Of a DNA stretch of 64,000 nt, positions 17,372-27,231 are shown piece by piece (the first letter of the stretch is position 1; every line of letters begins with the position of its first letter). The DNA is from Clostridia bacterium UC5.1-2E3 (lineage in GTDB: Bacteria; Bacillota; Clostridia; Lachnospirales; Lachnospiraceae), in NCBI GenBank assembly GCA_001304875.1, contig BBZO01000008.1:1-64000 (forward strand), written 5' to 3'. A program made the translations under genes and the position numbers. The notes under the pieces are model-generated. The model had not been told where the DNA came from and did not search any database. It was given only the letters and a program-made list of their open reading frames with translations.

Positions 17372-19871
17372 TTACATTCCAATTAAATCAAACTGCTCGA
17401 AGGACACTAAAAGCTTGTGATCCTTCTTCGGATTTCTGTACCTGACCTGGACAGATTTCAGTCTCTGGCTGTAGTACCAGCCGCACTCCGCCTCCTCGAA
17501 TTTCCTTCTGTGGAGGAAATGGGGCAGCTGCTCACCGTCGAGGCTCACCCAGTAAGGCGCCTTCTCTCGGTGGATCATATCGATGGCGATGGTCTCCACG
17601 GCGGTCTCGTACTCTCCCTCATTCTTAAACTCCAGGAACGTGCGCTCGCCGGCGGTCAGGGAAATCTTCGTCCGCAGGTATTTTCCATTCTCGTAGTCCA
17701 TGGAAACACCGTCATCCTCGTAGAGATCGAACTGGGCGTCCCGGTCAGCCGCACAGAGGATGGTAAGCCCCGTGGCCTTCTGCGTCGCCAGATTGTCGAT
17801 GGCGTTGGACGCCATGGGAATGATCGCCCCGCCTGTCACGAACAGCGGAATGCTGCTGATGGTGACGGGGATCTCGATGGTCTGTCCGCCCTCGTAGGCC
17901 TCTCTGGTGTAGAAATCGTAGAAGGTCTCACCCTCCGGCAGGTACACTTTGCGGGTCGCCGCGCCCTTCTCCACCACATTGGCCACCAGAAGGGAATCGC
18001 CGAACATGAAATCCACGCCCTCCTCGTAGCACTTCACATCGTTCTGGAAGGCGCTGCACATGGGCTCCATGATCGGAAGTCCCGTGCGGTGGGCGCGCTC
18101 CATCAGAGAGTAAAGATACGGGCTTAACTGGTATCTGAACTCGATGGCGCGGCGGATATCATCCTTTAAATCTCCGTACATCCAGGCTCCGTCACCGTGT
18201 TGTCCACGTTGGTGGAGTGGATGGAAAATCTGGGCTGGAAAATTCCGTTCTGGATCCAGCGGACGAACAGCTCGCCCTCCGGAGCCGGCCCGTAAAAGCC
18301 GCCGATATCGCAGCCCTGGTTGGCAACGCCGGAAAGGCTCATGCCCAGGATCGTGGCGATATTGTACTTTAAGGCCTCCCAGCAGGTCAGATTGTCCCCC
18401 GCCCATGTCTGGGCGTAGCGCTGGATTCCGCAGTGGCCGGAACGGCACACAATGTAGGGGCGGGTGTTTTCAAAGGTCTCATGGATGGCTTCGTCGGTGA
18501 TGTGGCACATGATGTTGGACATCACAGATTTCAGCTGTCCGATGGTTCCTCCCTTGCCCTCGAAATCACAGCGGCAGTCCTTGTCCACCATGCTGTCGTA
18601 CTCACAGTTGTCGTTCCACACGGAGGAGGTGCCGTACTCCAGCACATTTTCCTTTAACAGTGCCTTCCAGTCCTCGCGGGTGGATGCCTTCGTGAAGTCC
18701 ACGAACATTCCGGGGCCTCCCCACCAGGTGCCCACGCCCGGCTCTTCGCTGTCGCTGGCCTTCACGAACATTCCCTTCGCCTTCATCTCCTCCAGCTTCG
18801 GATGGATCAGAAGGATGCCGGGCTTCACGTTGGGGCTCACGGTCACGCCGCGGTCGCGCATCTGTCTGAAGAAATCCTTCGGGTCTTTGAAACGCTTCTT
18901 GTTCCAGGTGAACACACAGCGCTTGATGCCCTTGTCGGTCTCCACGGTGCAGTAACCGGAGGAAAGCTGGAATCCGTCCACGGGAATCCTCTCCTCCTTC
19001 GTGGTGTCGATGAACTCCACAATGGCGTCGTCACAGTCGGCCTCCAGCTCCGGGTAGTACATGGAGGAGCCCAGGTAGCCCAGCGCCGTGCGAGGCAGCA
19101 TGGCCGATTTCCCGGTCAGATCCGTGTAGCGCTCCACCACGCTTCTGACAGACGGTCCTGCAATCAAGAACAGATCGATGTCCCCGCCGTCCGCGCGGTA
19201 GCGGCTATGCATCTTCCAGTAGTTGCTCTTCTCGCGGCCCATGTCGAAATCGCACTCGTAGGTGTTGTGGTAGAAATAACCCACCGCCTTCTTCGTATCC
19301 CGGTTTAACTTGATGTAGAACGGGATGTGCTTGTAGAGCGAATCGGTCTCCTTCGGATTGTACCCCATGGCGTCCTTGGGGCTCATGCCCATGAACTTCT
19401 GCGCCTTGTTGAACTCCCCGCTCTTCTCGCCGAAGCCGTAGAAGCAGTCCTCCGGGGAGATCTCGCTGGTGTGGATGCGGCGGCGGTTGCTGTCCTCCTG
19501 GTAAGCCAGGTCCACGATGTCCGCGTGAAGCTGTGCCCCTTCCTTATCGTAGACACAGATGCGGAACGGCGATTTCTCCACCACCACCGTGAGCTCGCGG
19601 CCCTTGATTACGGCCTTCTCCTCTCCGTCCTCAAGCGCCGCTTCGGCAGTTTCCACACGCCTGCGGTACCCCTTCAGAAATCCGTCCATACGGTCCTCCC
19701 AGGCGGTCATCACCAGGCTGTAGGACTCCTCCGCGAACTCTCCGTCGAATCCCGCGCGGATTCTTAAGATGGAATCCGTCACAAACCAGAGACGGATCTC
19801 CACGCAGTTGGTGGCCACGGAAAAGTAATTTTCCCGCGCCGTCACGGCGTACGCTGTCGTACAAACTTCAT
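17372..19871 (-). CDS. Glycoside hydrolase family 31 (alpha-glycosidase; two frameshifts)
   Basis: About 832-residue GH31 enzyme, a retaining alpha-glycosidase (alpha-glucosidase/alpha-xylosidase type). The N-terminal beta-sandwich is followed by the TIM barrel. The nucleophile region reads SVWNDNCEYDSMVD and the acid/base region QTWAGDNLTCWEALK. Then comes GCDIGGFYGPAPEGELFVRW, typical of the family. The C-terminal beta domains include FMFGDSLLVANVVEKG. The start is the ATG at 19871 with AGGAGGG 7 bases ahead; a frameshift near 19855 separates it from the main frame, and another lies near 18180. No signal peptide, so it acts inside the cell on imported glycosides. Head gene of the TRAP operon, divergent from araC. 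Confidence 0.9.
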
Positions 19872-19926
19872 AGCTGCACCCTCCTTTTTATTATGTATCT
19901 TTGGATTCCTTAATTTTTCCGAACAT

Positions 19927-19932
19927 ATTATA
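19927..19932 (-). promoter_or_regulatory. -10 element of the GH31-TRAP operon
   Basis: A perfect TATAAT on the minus strand lies 56 bases ahead of the GH31 start, without a recognisable -35 at 17 bp. This is the usual picture for a promoter that needs an activator, and an AraC-family gene diverges from here. Confidence 0.5.
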
Positions 19933-19994
19933 GGGGCTTTATCAGAGCAAAACCAGACACTTTTTGCGCTTAACAGGAGAATTTTATACATATC

Positions 19995-20023
19995 TTGCTT
20001 TCTTATTCCCCTTTTGTTATAAT
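19995..20023 (+). promoter_or_regulatory. Promoter of the AraC-family regulator gene
   Basis: TTGCTT (19995-20000), 17-bp spacer and TATAAT (20018-20023), 37 bases before the start codon. Confidence 0.7.
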
Positions 20024-20059
20024 ATTAAAAAGTCGCAAATTTTCAGAGGGGGCCTCCCT

Positions 20060-20905
20060 ATGATCGACCAGGCCGGCATTATGATGGCCCAGGGCGCGGC
20101 GATTGCCAGCGAGCGGATCGCCGGGGTCAACGACAATATGACCCAGCCCCATTACCACAATTATTATGAGATTTACTACCTGGAGGAGGGCGAGCGCTAC
20201 CAGCGGATCCAGGACGAATTATACATGCTGAAGGCCGGAGAGCTCATGCTCTTCTCTCCGTACATCATGCACTATTCCTACGGCGCGCAGGACGTTCCCT
20301 TCCGCCGCGTCATCCTGTATTTCCGCCGGGACGAGATCGACTCCCCGGAGATCATAAAGCTCCTCGACGAGGCCAACGGCATGTATAAGCCGGAGAAGAA
20401 GGAAAGCGCCACCATCCGCTGGATTCTCTCGGAGCTCCTGCGAGAGCAGGAGGACCAGGCTGACTTCCACCAGGAGTGCCGCCGCGCTCTCTTAAACCTC
20501 CTGCTCCACCACCTGGCCAGGCAGCGGCGCGTGGAGGAGCCTATCAAGGCGGAGCAGCGCGAACGCATCAGCCGCATCATCCACTACATCCATTATAATT
20601 ACGCCGAGCCCATCACGCTGGAGAGCCTGGCGGAGCAGTTTTACATAAGCGCCTTTCACCTGTGCCGGGAATTTAAGGCCTACACCAACAGCACCGTCAT
20701 CCGCTACGTCAATGTGACGCGGATCATGAACGCCCAGCGCATGTTCCTGGAGACCGACAAAAACATCACCGAGATCAGCCGGGAGACCGGTTTTTCCAAT
20801 CTGACCCATTTCAACCGGGTGTTCAAGTCCGTCACCGGCATGACGCCCTCCGGCTACCGCAAGAGCCACCGGAATTTCGAGATTTACGTGGGCGGGAAGA
20901 TATAG
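20060..20905 (+). CDS. AraC-family transcriptional regulator with N-terminal cupin domain
   Basis: Intact 281-residue regulator. Residues ~30-100 form a cupin-like sensor (HYHNYYEIYYLEEGERYQRI, then LFSPYIMHYS). The C-terminal 100 residues carry two helix-turn-helix motifs (ITLESLAEQFYISAFHLCREF and ITEISRETGFSNLTHFNRVF) ending TGMTPSGYRKS. I start at the ATG at 20060, which follows GAGGGGGCC and the promoter, rather than at an upstream in-frame codon inside the promoter. It is transcribed away from the GH31-TRAP operon, whose promoter lacks a good -35, so it probably activates that operon in response to a sugar. MATE follows 21 bases later. Confidence 0.93.
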   Translation: MIDQAGIMMAQGAAIASERIAGVNDNMTQPHYHNYYEIYYLEEGERYQRIQDELYMLKAGELMLFSPYIMHYSYGAQDVPFRRVILYFRRDEIDSPEIIKLLDEANGMYKPEKKESATIRWILSELLREQEDQADFHQECRRALLNLLLHHLARQRRVEEPIKAEQRERISRIIHYIHYNYAEPITLESLAEQFYISAFHLCREFKAYTNSTVIRYVNVTRIMNAQRMFLETDKNITEISRETGFSNLTHFNRVFKSVTGMTPSGYRKSHRNFEIYVGGKI

Positions 20906-20926
20906 ACGTTTGGGGGATTTCATCAC

Positions 20927-22344
20927 ATGAGTACAGAAAAGACCACAGATCTGACAAAGGGAAGACCGATCAGCCAGATCTTTTTATTCGCCGTGCCGCT
21001 GGTTTTGGGAACCCTGTTCCAGCAGCTCTACAGCTTTGCCGACACCGTGATCGTCGGCCGCTTTCTGGGCGTGGACGCCCTGGCCGCCGTCGGCACCACC
21101 TACTCCTTAAACTTTCTGATTCTGGGATTTGTCCAGGGGCTGACCGTAGGCTTCGGCATTCTCCTGGCCCAGAGCTTTGGAGCGAAGGACAGAAATGAAT
21201 TAAACAGTTACTTTTTAAACGGCGCTTTTTTAAGCGCATGCATCAGTGTTCTCCTGGCCGTGGTGACCGCCATCGCCGCCCGGCCGCTTCTGATCCTAAT
21301 CCGCACGCCGGAGAATATTCTCTCCATGGCGGTGGAGTACATACGGGTCATTTTCATCGGCATCCCCGCCGCCATGCTCTACAACTACTCCGCCGGCGCG
21401 CTTCGCGCCGTGGGCGACTCCAGGCACCCGTTTTACTTCCTGCTGTTTTCCAGCGCGTTAAACATCGTCCTGGACTATGTGTTCATCGTGCCGTTCGGGG
21501 CCGGCGTCGCAGGCGCCGCCTGGGCCACGGTGATCAGCCAGCTTGTCAGCGGCGTTTTGAATGCCTGGTGGCTGCTTGCGAGGACCGGTGTGATCTGCCT
21601 GTCCGGAAGGAGGGCATCCAGCGAGGACGCATCCAAGGAAGGCGCGGGAACGGCGGACGGCAGTTTCATGCCTGCTTCCACGCTCTCCGCGGAGAAAATG
21701 AAGAAGCTCTGCATCATCGGCCTCCCCATGGGCTTTGAGTATTCCGTCTCGGCCATCGGAGCCGTGGTCATGCAGGGCGCCATCAACAGCCTGGGCAGCG
21801 TGGCCGTGGCCGCCCAGACCGCCGGCGAGAAGATCCGCCAGATGTTCACGCTCCCCATGGAGAGCGTGGGCATGGCCATGGCCACCTACGTGGGGCAGAA
21901 TTACGGCGCCGGACGCATCGACCGCATCCGCCAGGGCATAAAGAGCGGTCTCTGCATTCAGTACATTTACTGCGCCGTGATCTGGTGTGTCATTTTCGCC
22001 CTCAAGACGCCGTTAGTGGGCCTGGTCTTAGGCGAGACCACCAGCCAGATCGCCGGCGAGGCCGTACAGTACCTGTCCATCATGAGCGCCTCTTCTTCAT
22101 CCACGGCTCCCTCATGATCATGCGCAACACCTTACAGGGCCTGGGCTACAGCTTACAGGCCATCGTCTCCGGCGTCGGCGAGCTGTTTGGCCGGAGCCTG
22201 GGCGGTTTCCTCTCCGTGGGCGGCCTGGGATTTGCGGGGCTGGGATTCACGGGAATCTGTATCTCCAATCCGCTGGCGTGGGCGCTGGCGCTGGGGTATT
22301 GTGTGGTGATGGTGTATCATTATCTGCCGGGTGGGAAAGAGTGA
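20927..22344 (+). CDS. MATE-family efflux transporter (one frameshift)
   Basis: Na+/H+-coupled multidrug or metabolite exporter of about 470 residues with 12 predicted helices. The N-terminus is typical: LTKGRPISQIFLFAVPLVLG, then FQQLYSFADTVIVGRFLG. The second half begins KLCIIGLPMGFEYSVSAIG, with VAAQTAGEKIRQMFTLP following. The frame breaks near 22092 (GAGCGCCTCTTCTTC), after which FFIHGSLMIMRNTLQGLGYS continues. It starts 21 bases after the AraC gene and probably shares its transcript. Its 3' end overlaps the convergent ATPase gene by about 25 bases. Confidence 0.92.
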
Positions 22345-23684
22345 GGCTCTCTCCCTCTCTCCTCCAGCGCCATCCCGATCAGCCGGTCCGTGTGATCAGC
22401 CAGAAACAGCGGAATATTGAGCACGTCGCCATCCAGCTTCAGATTATCAAGTGAGAATCGTATGCGCAGCTTCACCTCATCCGGGAACAGCTCCTTAAAC
22501 TTTTTAAGGCTCTTACTGGCTATATTCGTCTCAGACTTTACCTCGATCGGGAAAATATCGTTTTCCCGCTGGATGAGGAAATCCACCTCATAGGGAGGAT
22601 TGTTCTGGCTCCAATAACGGGGCATAACTTCAAATTGCGTCATCAGGGTCTGCAGTACGAAATTCTCAGTCAGTGCTCCTTTAAACTCCGTAAACAGGCG
22701 GTTGCCTTCACCAAATGCGGTGGGCGCCAGCTGTGCAAGACGGCGCAGGAGTCCCACATCCACCAGATAAATCTTAAACGCAGACAGATCGTCATAAGCT
22801 GAAACCGGAAGTCCCGGGGCCGTGCTGCGATACACCTTGTGCACCAGCCGCGCATCCACCAGCCATTGCAGAGCGTCCTCATATTCGCGGGCCCTGGCTC
22901 CCTCCTTCACGACTTTATAGAGAAATTTTTTGTTCTCCCTTGCCAACTGTGAAGGGATCGATTTCCAGATCATGGATATTTTAGGAAATTCACTGATATG
23001 AGGGTGCTTTGCAAAATCGCGCTCATACGCACTGATGATACCAGATAAAGCCTCCTGCATAGCCCCTACATCTCGGGCCTCCGTCCACATCAGCACCGCT
23101 TCCGGCATTCCTCCCGTGACATAATACATCTTTAATTTTTCACAGAGCGGATTAAAAAACGCATCCGGCAGCTGCTCTATGGTATCTATACTGTCAAGAT
23201 ATCTGACAAGCTTCCCGTCTCCGTTGGCAAGCAGAAATTCCGTGAAGGTCATGGGATCAATCTGCATGAAATTTACTTTACCCACCGGAAACGAAGATGG
23301 CTTTGCCAGAGCGATTCCCAAAAGCGAACCTGCGCAGGCCACATGATATTGCCTCGCATTTTCACAGAAATATTTCATGGAGTTGATGACTTTAGGACAG
23401 TCCTGCACCTCGTCAAAAATAATGAGTGTCTTTTCCGGAACAATCCTCTGCCCGCTTGCCAGCATCAGATTTTGCAGAATGCGGTCCACATCCTTTGTCG
23501 TCTCAAAAACTGCCTGTATTCTTCATTCTCATCGAAGTTAAAATACGCTGTATTCATAATAAAGCCGTCCAAACTCTTTGAGAATCCATGTTTTTCCCAC
23601 CTGCCTCACGCCTTTTAAAATGAGCGGCTTGCGGTAAGGCGAATTTTTCCACTCCAGCAGCTTTTCCAAAATCAGACGTTTCAT
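22320..23684 (-). CDS. ATP-binding protein, AAA_14/DUF4143 family (two frameshifts)
   Basis: About 450-residue ATPase of the AAA_14 plus DUF4143 type common in Bacteroidetes and Firmicutes. The N-terminus reads LLEWKNSPYRKPLILKGVRQ then VGKTW, the Walker A. Walker B is LIIFDEVQDCP, followed by sensor-like VACAGSLLGIAL. The C-terminal DUF4143 domain holds KIYLVDVGLLRRLA and a nuclease-like YEVDFLIQRENDIFPIEVKSE, whose D-E-K spacing resembles a PD-(D/E)xK core. Frame breaks lie near 23555 and 23505. Function is unknown; such proteins often travel in accessory regions. It neighbours the PIN-like gene and an AT-rich promoter. Confidence 0.85.
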
Positions 23685-23699
23685 GCGCGGCACACCCTT

Positions 23700-23821
23700 T
23701 CACATTTTTATATAGAATTATGTGTATATTTATCACATTTTTATTATATTCTGTTTTCAAGATAAATACAACACTATCACACAATTATCTATAATTTTGT
23801 GATATAAATCACATTTTTATA
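23700..23821. repeat. Three copies of a 12-bp AT-rich direct repeat around the ATPase promoter
   Basis: TCACATTTTTAT occurs at 23700-23711, 23733-23744 and 23809-23820. The first lies just ahead of the ATPase start, the second overlaps the -10, the third is beyond the -35. Between them the sequence TATCACACAATTATC with its imperfect complement ATAATTTTGTGATA makes a further dyad. The region is far more AT-rich than the flanks. Confidence 0.5.
23743..23771 (-). promoter_or_regulatory. Promoter of the AAA_14 ATPase gene
   Basis: On the minus strand TTGTAT (23766-23771), 17-bp spacer, TATAAT (23743-23748), 59 bases before the start. Confidence 0.6.
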
Positions 23822-23827
23822 TATATT

Positions 23828-24849
23828 CTACTCCTTCAAATACTTTTTATACACCGACGTTTTATGTTTCACCAGCTCCGCTGCCAGCCGTTCCAGCTTT
23901 TCATCCTTCATATTTTGAGGCGTTTCCTCAAAATTTTCATATGTTTCCACCACCTCCACCCCCGGATGATCCGCCCTCACGCACAATTTCGGCGACAGAA
24001 ACAGAAGATTATCACAGAAGATGCAATTCGCGCTGACAATCTCCCCGGACTTCCCGCCAAACAGCGTTCCGAGAATCCTCGCTCTCGCATAACAGATCCC
24101 CCTCTCCCGCCGGGCCTGCTCCACCGTTATCTTGCCCTTATATATCCGGAACAAAAGCTCCAGATTGCAGCACTGGGCCGCGTAGCGGATCACTGAGCCA
24201 TCATAAAACGCAGTGATCCTGCAGGACGCCGATGTATGATGCCTCTCCCTGGGTCTGATATCCCAATGATGTACCAGCCAGCGAAAGAACGCAACAGAAT
24301 ACCCAAACCCGTTCTGCCTGAGGTCCGCAGCCCGAATCCGCGATAAAGGCTTCAATCCCCGCTCATACGCCCGCCTTGCATTGACGCTCATGCTCCTGCC
24401 AATATAACCGCCGCCTCTGCCGTTCGCCCCTGCTTTCTTTGCCGTGCGTCTGGTCAGCACTTTATAGTCTTTTTCCTGCAATACAGCCTGTATGGATTTC
24501 TTTAATTCCAGCTCATCCGCCGGTATTCCATATTTTTCCTGTAATAATCCATCCGTTTACAATACCCGTGATCACGACTGATAATAAAAATCTGACCCCG
24601 GTCTTCTCTGTTTACTACATTTCCAAGGAATCCTTTAATTCTGTTGTCCACAGTCTCCTTCCCCCGACGAACCAGAATCACATTCACATTGGAGCGGATA
24701 TACCCCTTTGCCTTCAATCGCTGTCTCATCTCTTCTGCGCCAACAAAAATCAAAACCTTGTCGCCTTCACCAAGCCGATGGATTCCGCTCAACGCTTTGT
24801 AAATAAAACTGTCCCCATCTACGAGAAACAACCGCCTGTAATTTTTCAT
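23828..24849 (-). CDS. Putative PIN/NYN-like nuclease with C-terminal basic domain (one frameshift)
   Basis: About 340-residue protein I do not recognise by name. Residues 1-105 look like a PIN/NYN ribonuclease fold: RLFLVDGDSF at the N-terminus, the loop VDNRIKGF near residue 68, and FIISRDHGY near 92, supplying the three spaced acidic residues such nucleases use. The frame then breaks near 24545; the other frame continues LLQEKYGIPADELELKKSIQ into a basic C-terminal region with TRRTAKKAGANGRGGG, many Arg/Cys residues and CIFCDN. The start ATG has GAGGTAG 4 bases ahead. It has its own promoter with a repeat array. Function is inferred from fold hints only; a host-defence or RNA-processing role is possible. 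Confidence 0.55.
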
Positions 24850-24872
24850 AAACTACCTCGTATAAATTAAAA

Positions 24873-24901
24873 ATATTATTTTCCAGCGCCGGAAAATACA
24901 A
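24873..24901 (-). promoter_or_regulatory. Promoter of the PIN-like gene with a palindrome in its spacer
   Basis: On the minus strand TTGTAT (24896-24901), 17 bp and TAATAT (24873-24878). The spacer is mostly the palindrome TTTTCCGGCGCTGGAAAA, a candidate operator. Confidence 0.55.
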
Positions 24902-24951
24902 GCCTTTGGAAAATACAAACTCCTGGAAATCACAAATTCAGAAAAATACAA
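24891..24951. repeat. Four-copy, ~17-bp-period tandem repeat upstream of the PIN-like gene
   Basis: Copies of GGAAAATACAA start at 24891, 24908, 24925 (GGAAATCACAA) and 24941 (GAAAAATACAA), with steps of 17, 17 and 16 bases. On the minus strand each copy offers TTGTATTTTCC, so each could act as a regulator site or a -35. The rest of 24952-25087 holds no gene I can support. Confidence 0.55.
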
Positions 24952-25087
24952 ATTTTGAGAAAAGCTACAACCTCTATGCTGACAAAAATGATTTAAGAAA
25001 AATCGAAGTGATCAAAGACTATAAAAACCAGGCGCTCGGGAACTGCCCTGCAAACTGCCCCGCACCTAAACTCACCAGAATAAATTT

Positions 25088-25127
25088 CATGCCCGCCACC
25101 GGCCTGTTAAAGCCGATCGCGGGCATG
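25088..25127. terminator. Hairpin after rnfB
   Basis: CATGCCCGC (25088-25096) pairs with GCGGGCATG (25119-25127), extended by CCGGC/GCCG inside. It lies 17 bases beyond the rnfB stop on the minus strand. The following T-tract is weak (AAATTTATT), so it may be a pausing or mRNA-stabilising hairpin. Confidence 0.55.
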
Positions 25128-25143
25128 TTATCAATCGTATCGA

Positions 25144-25934
25144 TTAAAGAATAATCTTCACCGGACACTTCGCCGCGCACTTGCCGCAGTTCGTGCACTT
25201 CTCGTAGTCAATGACTGCTACGTTGTTGTCCATGGAGATCGCGCCGTCCTCACACTGCTTGGTGCAGAGCGTACAGCCGATACAGCCGACGTCACATTTC
25301 GCCTTGACGTCCTTGCCCTTGTCGTGGGAGTTACACTGAACAAGATGCTGTGCGCTGTAGGGAACCAGGTCGATTAAGTGGTTCGGGCAGGCAGCTACAC
25401 ACTTGCCGCAGGCCACACACTTCTCCTTGTCCACCACGGCCACGCCGTTCACCACGTGGATGGCGTCGAACTGACAGGCCTTCACACAGGAGCCGAAGCC
25501 CATACATCCATAGGCACATGCCTTCGGGCCGGCGCCGGGAACTACCATGGCCTTGCCGCAGTCCTCGATGCCGTAATACTCGTACTGGACTCTCGTCTTG
25601 TCGCAGGTTCCCTTACATTTCACGAAGGCAACCTTCTTCTCGGCGGTTCCAGCTCCACGCCCATGATGGCAGCGATCTTCTCGCCCACTGGCGCGCCGCC
25701 CACGGGGCAGGCATTGACCGGAGCTTTGCCCTCGGAGATAGCCTTTGCAAGGCCGTCACATCCGGGGTATCCGCATCCGCCGCAGTTATTTCCGGGCAGC
25801 TCCTCGCGGATCGCCGCCTCCTTCTCGTCTACTTCCACTTTAAACTTCGCGCCGAACAGGCCAAGGCCGATACCGACGACGATGCCGACCACGCCGATGA
25901 CGGCGGCGGCAATAATAATTGAATTAATATCCAT
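25144..25934 (-). CDS. rnfB: Rnf complex subunit RnfB (one frameshift)
   Basis: Ferredoxin-docking iron-sulfur subunit of the Rnf ferredoxin:NAD+ oxidoreductase, about 263 residues. It starts with one membrane helix (IIIAAAVIGVVGIVVGIGLGLF), then the RnfB-specific NNCGGCGYPGCDGLAKAI cluster. Several [4Fe-4S] motifs follow: GCMGFGSCVKAC, CVACGKCVAACP, CIGCTLCTKQC and CTNCGKCAAKCP. The frame breaks near 25623 (GTTGGAGCTGGAACC). It is the last gene of rnfCDGEAB. RnfB is thought to take electrons from reduced ferredoxin and pass them to the membrane part. Confidence 0.94.
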
Positions 25935-25949
25935 CTTCGTCTCCTCCTT

Positions 25950-26525
25950 CTACAGTAATCCGGAAAATCCGAAAAATGCGATTGCCATCAGACCGGAGGT
26001 TACCAGTACGATGGGAGATCCCTGAAAGTTAAAGGGAATGTCATTTCCCTCGATGTGCTCACGGATACCAGCCAGAAGCACGATGGCGATGGTGTAACCG
26101 ACGGCGGTACCCACACCGTTTACCACGCTCTGAACAAAGCCATAGCCGGTCTGCACGTTGGTGATCGCCACACCGAGCACCGCACAGTTGGTGGTGATCA
26201 GCGGAAGGAACACGCCCAGCGCGTTGTAGAGGGATACCATACATTTCTTGAGGAACATCTCTACAATCTGCACCAGAGCCGCAATTACAAGGATGAACAC
26301 GATCGTCTTTAAGTAGTCCATACCAAGCGGAGCCAGAACGAAATCGTAGATAAGGCTCGCAACGATGGATGCGATCGTGATAACGAAAATAACCGCGCCG
26401 CCCATGCCGGCCGCTGTCTCTACCTTTTTGGATACGCCAACGAAGGAACAGATACCGAGGAACTGGCTAAGTACAACGTTACTTACAAGCGCTGAGCTTA
26501 TAGCAATAATAAGTAATTCTGTCAT
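25950..26525 (-). CDS. rnfA: Rnf complex subunit RnfA
   Basis: Intact 191-residue integral membrane protein with six helices, homologous to NqrE. It opens with LIIAISSALVSNVVLSQFLGICSF; the Cys in the first half-loop and the Cys in PLITTNCAVLGVAI are the pair that binds the intramembrane iron site in Rnf/NQR. It begins inside the rnfE stop (TAATG) and ends 15 bases before rnfB. Confidence 0.96.
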   Translation of the reverse strand: MTELLIIAISSALVSNVVLSQFLGICSFVGVSKKVETAAGMGGAVIFVITIASIVASLIYDFVLAPLGMDYLKTIVFILVIAALVQIVEMFLKKCMVSLYNALGVFLPLITTNCAVLGVAITNVQTGYGFVQSVVNGVGTAVGYTIAIVLLAGIREHIEGNDIPFNFQGSPIVLVTSGLMAIAFFGFSGLL

Positions 26526-27218
26526 TATTTATCCTCCTGTTCCGTTTTATTTGCAACTGTGTCATGACCTGCACAGCTTAAGCAGTCGCCGTTGCAGCCT
26601 GTGCTCTCCTCTTTCTTCACGTTGGTCGCGCAGGGCATCTTTAAGCGGTTCTGGAGAGCCGTAAGGGCAGCCAGAACAAAGAATGCACCCGGTGCCAGGA
26701 TGAAGATGGAGATCGGTGTAAAGGATGCCGGCATAACGTTCACGCCAAAGATGGAACCGGCGCCAAGAACCTCACGGAATGCACCGATGAGAACCAGGGC
26801 GATGGTAAATCCGAGACCCATTCCGATACCGTCGAATGCGGAGAGAACGGGGCCGTTCTTCATGGCGTACGCTCGGCACGTCCAAGATGATACAGTTAAC
26901 AACGATCAGAGGAATGTAAAGTCCCAGGGATGCGTAAAGGGACGGTACAAAGCCTTCCATCAGCATGTCTACGATGGTTACGAAGGACGCAACCACTACG
27001 ATCTCGGCCGGCAGACGCACGCCGTCCGGGATGATCTTTCTGAGTGCGGCGATCAGGATGTTTGCCGCAACTAATACTGCCGTCGTGGACAGGCCCATGC
27101 CAAGGCCGTTGATGGCCGAGGTGGTAACCGCCAGCGTCGGGCAGAGACCCAGCATCTGGACGAAAATCGGATTCTCTTTCCAGATACCGTTATAAACACG
27201 TTCCATATACTTATTCAT
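26525..27218 (-). CDS. rnfE: Rnf complex subunit RnfE (two single-base losses)
   Basis: Six-helix membrane subunit, about 231 residues, homologous to NqrD. It starts MNKYMERVYNGIWKENPIFV, followed by QMLGLCPTLAVTTSAINGLG. The second half has YIPLIVVNCIILG and KNGPVLSAFDGIGMGLGFT. The C-terminus carries an extra Cys-rich tail (CNGDCLSCAGH). Two bases are missing about 10 bases apart near 26881 and 26871, as judged from the conserved LGRAEAYA segment. The ATG at 27218 follows AGGAGGTGGGCGAGC. With RnfA it binds the intramembrane iron centre. Confidence 0.93.
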
Positions 27219-27231
27219 GCTCGCCCACCTC

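Noticed and set aside
19964-20060. Extended start of the AraC regulator at 19964
   Set aside because: The extension lies in the promoter (TTGCTT-N17-TATAAT) and adds no recognisable domain.
23700-24951. CRISPR-like array suggested by repeated motifs
   Set aside because: Repeats are only 11-12 bp, spacing is irregular or too short for spacers, and no cas gene is near.
24906-25154. Plus-strand open frame of 82 codons
   Set aside because: It begins inside the 17-bp repeat array, runs through the rnfB hairpin, has no ribosome site and resembles nothing.
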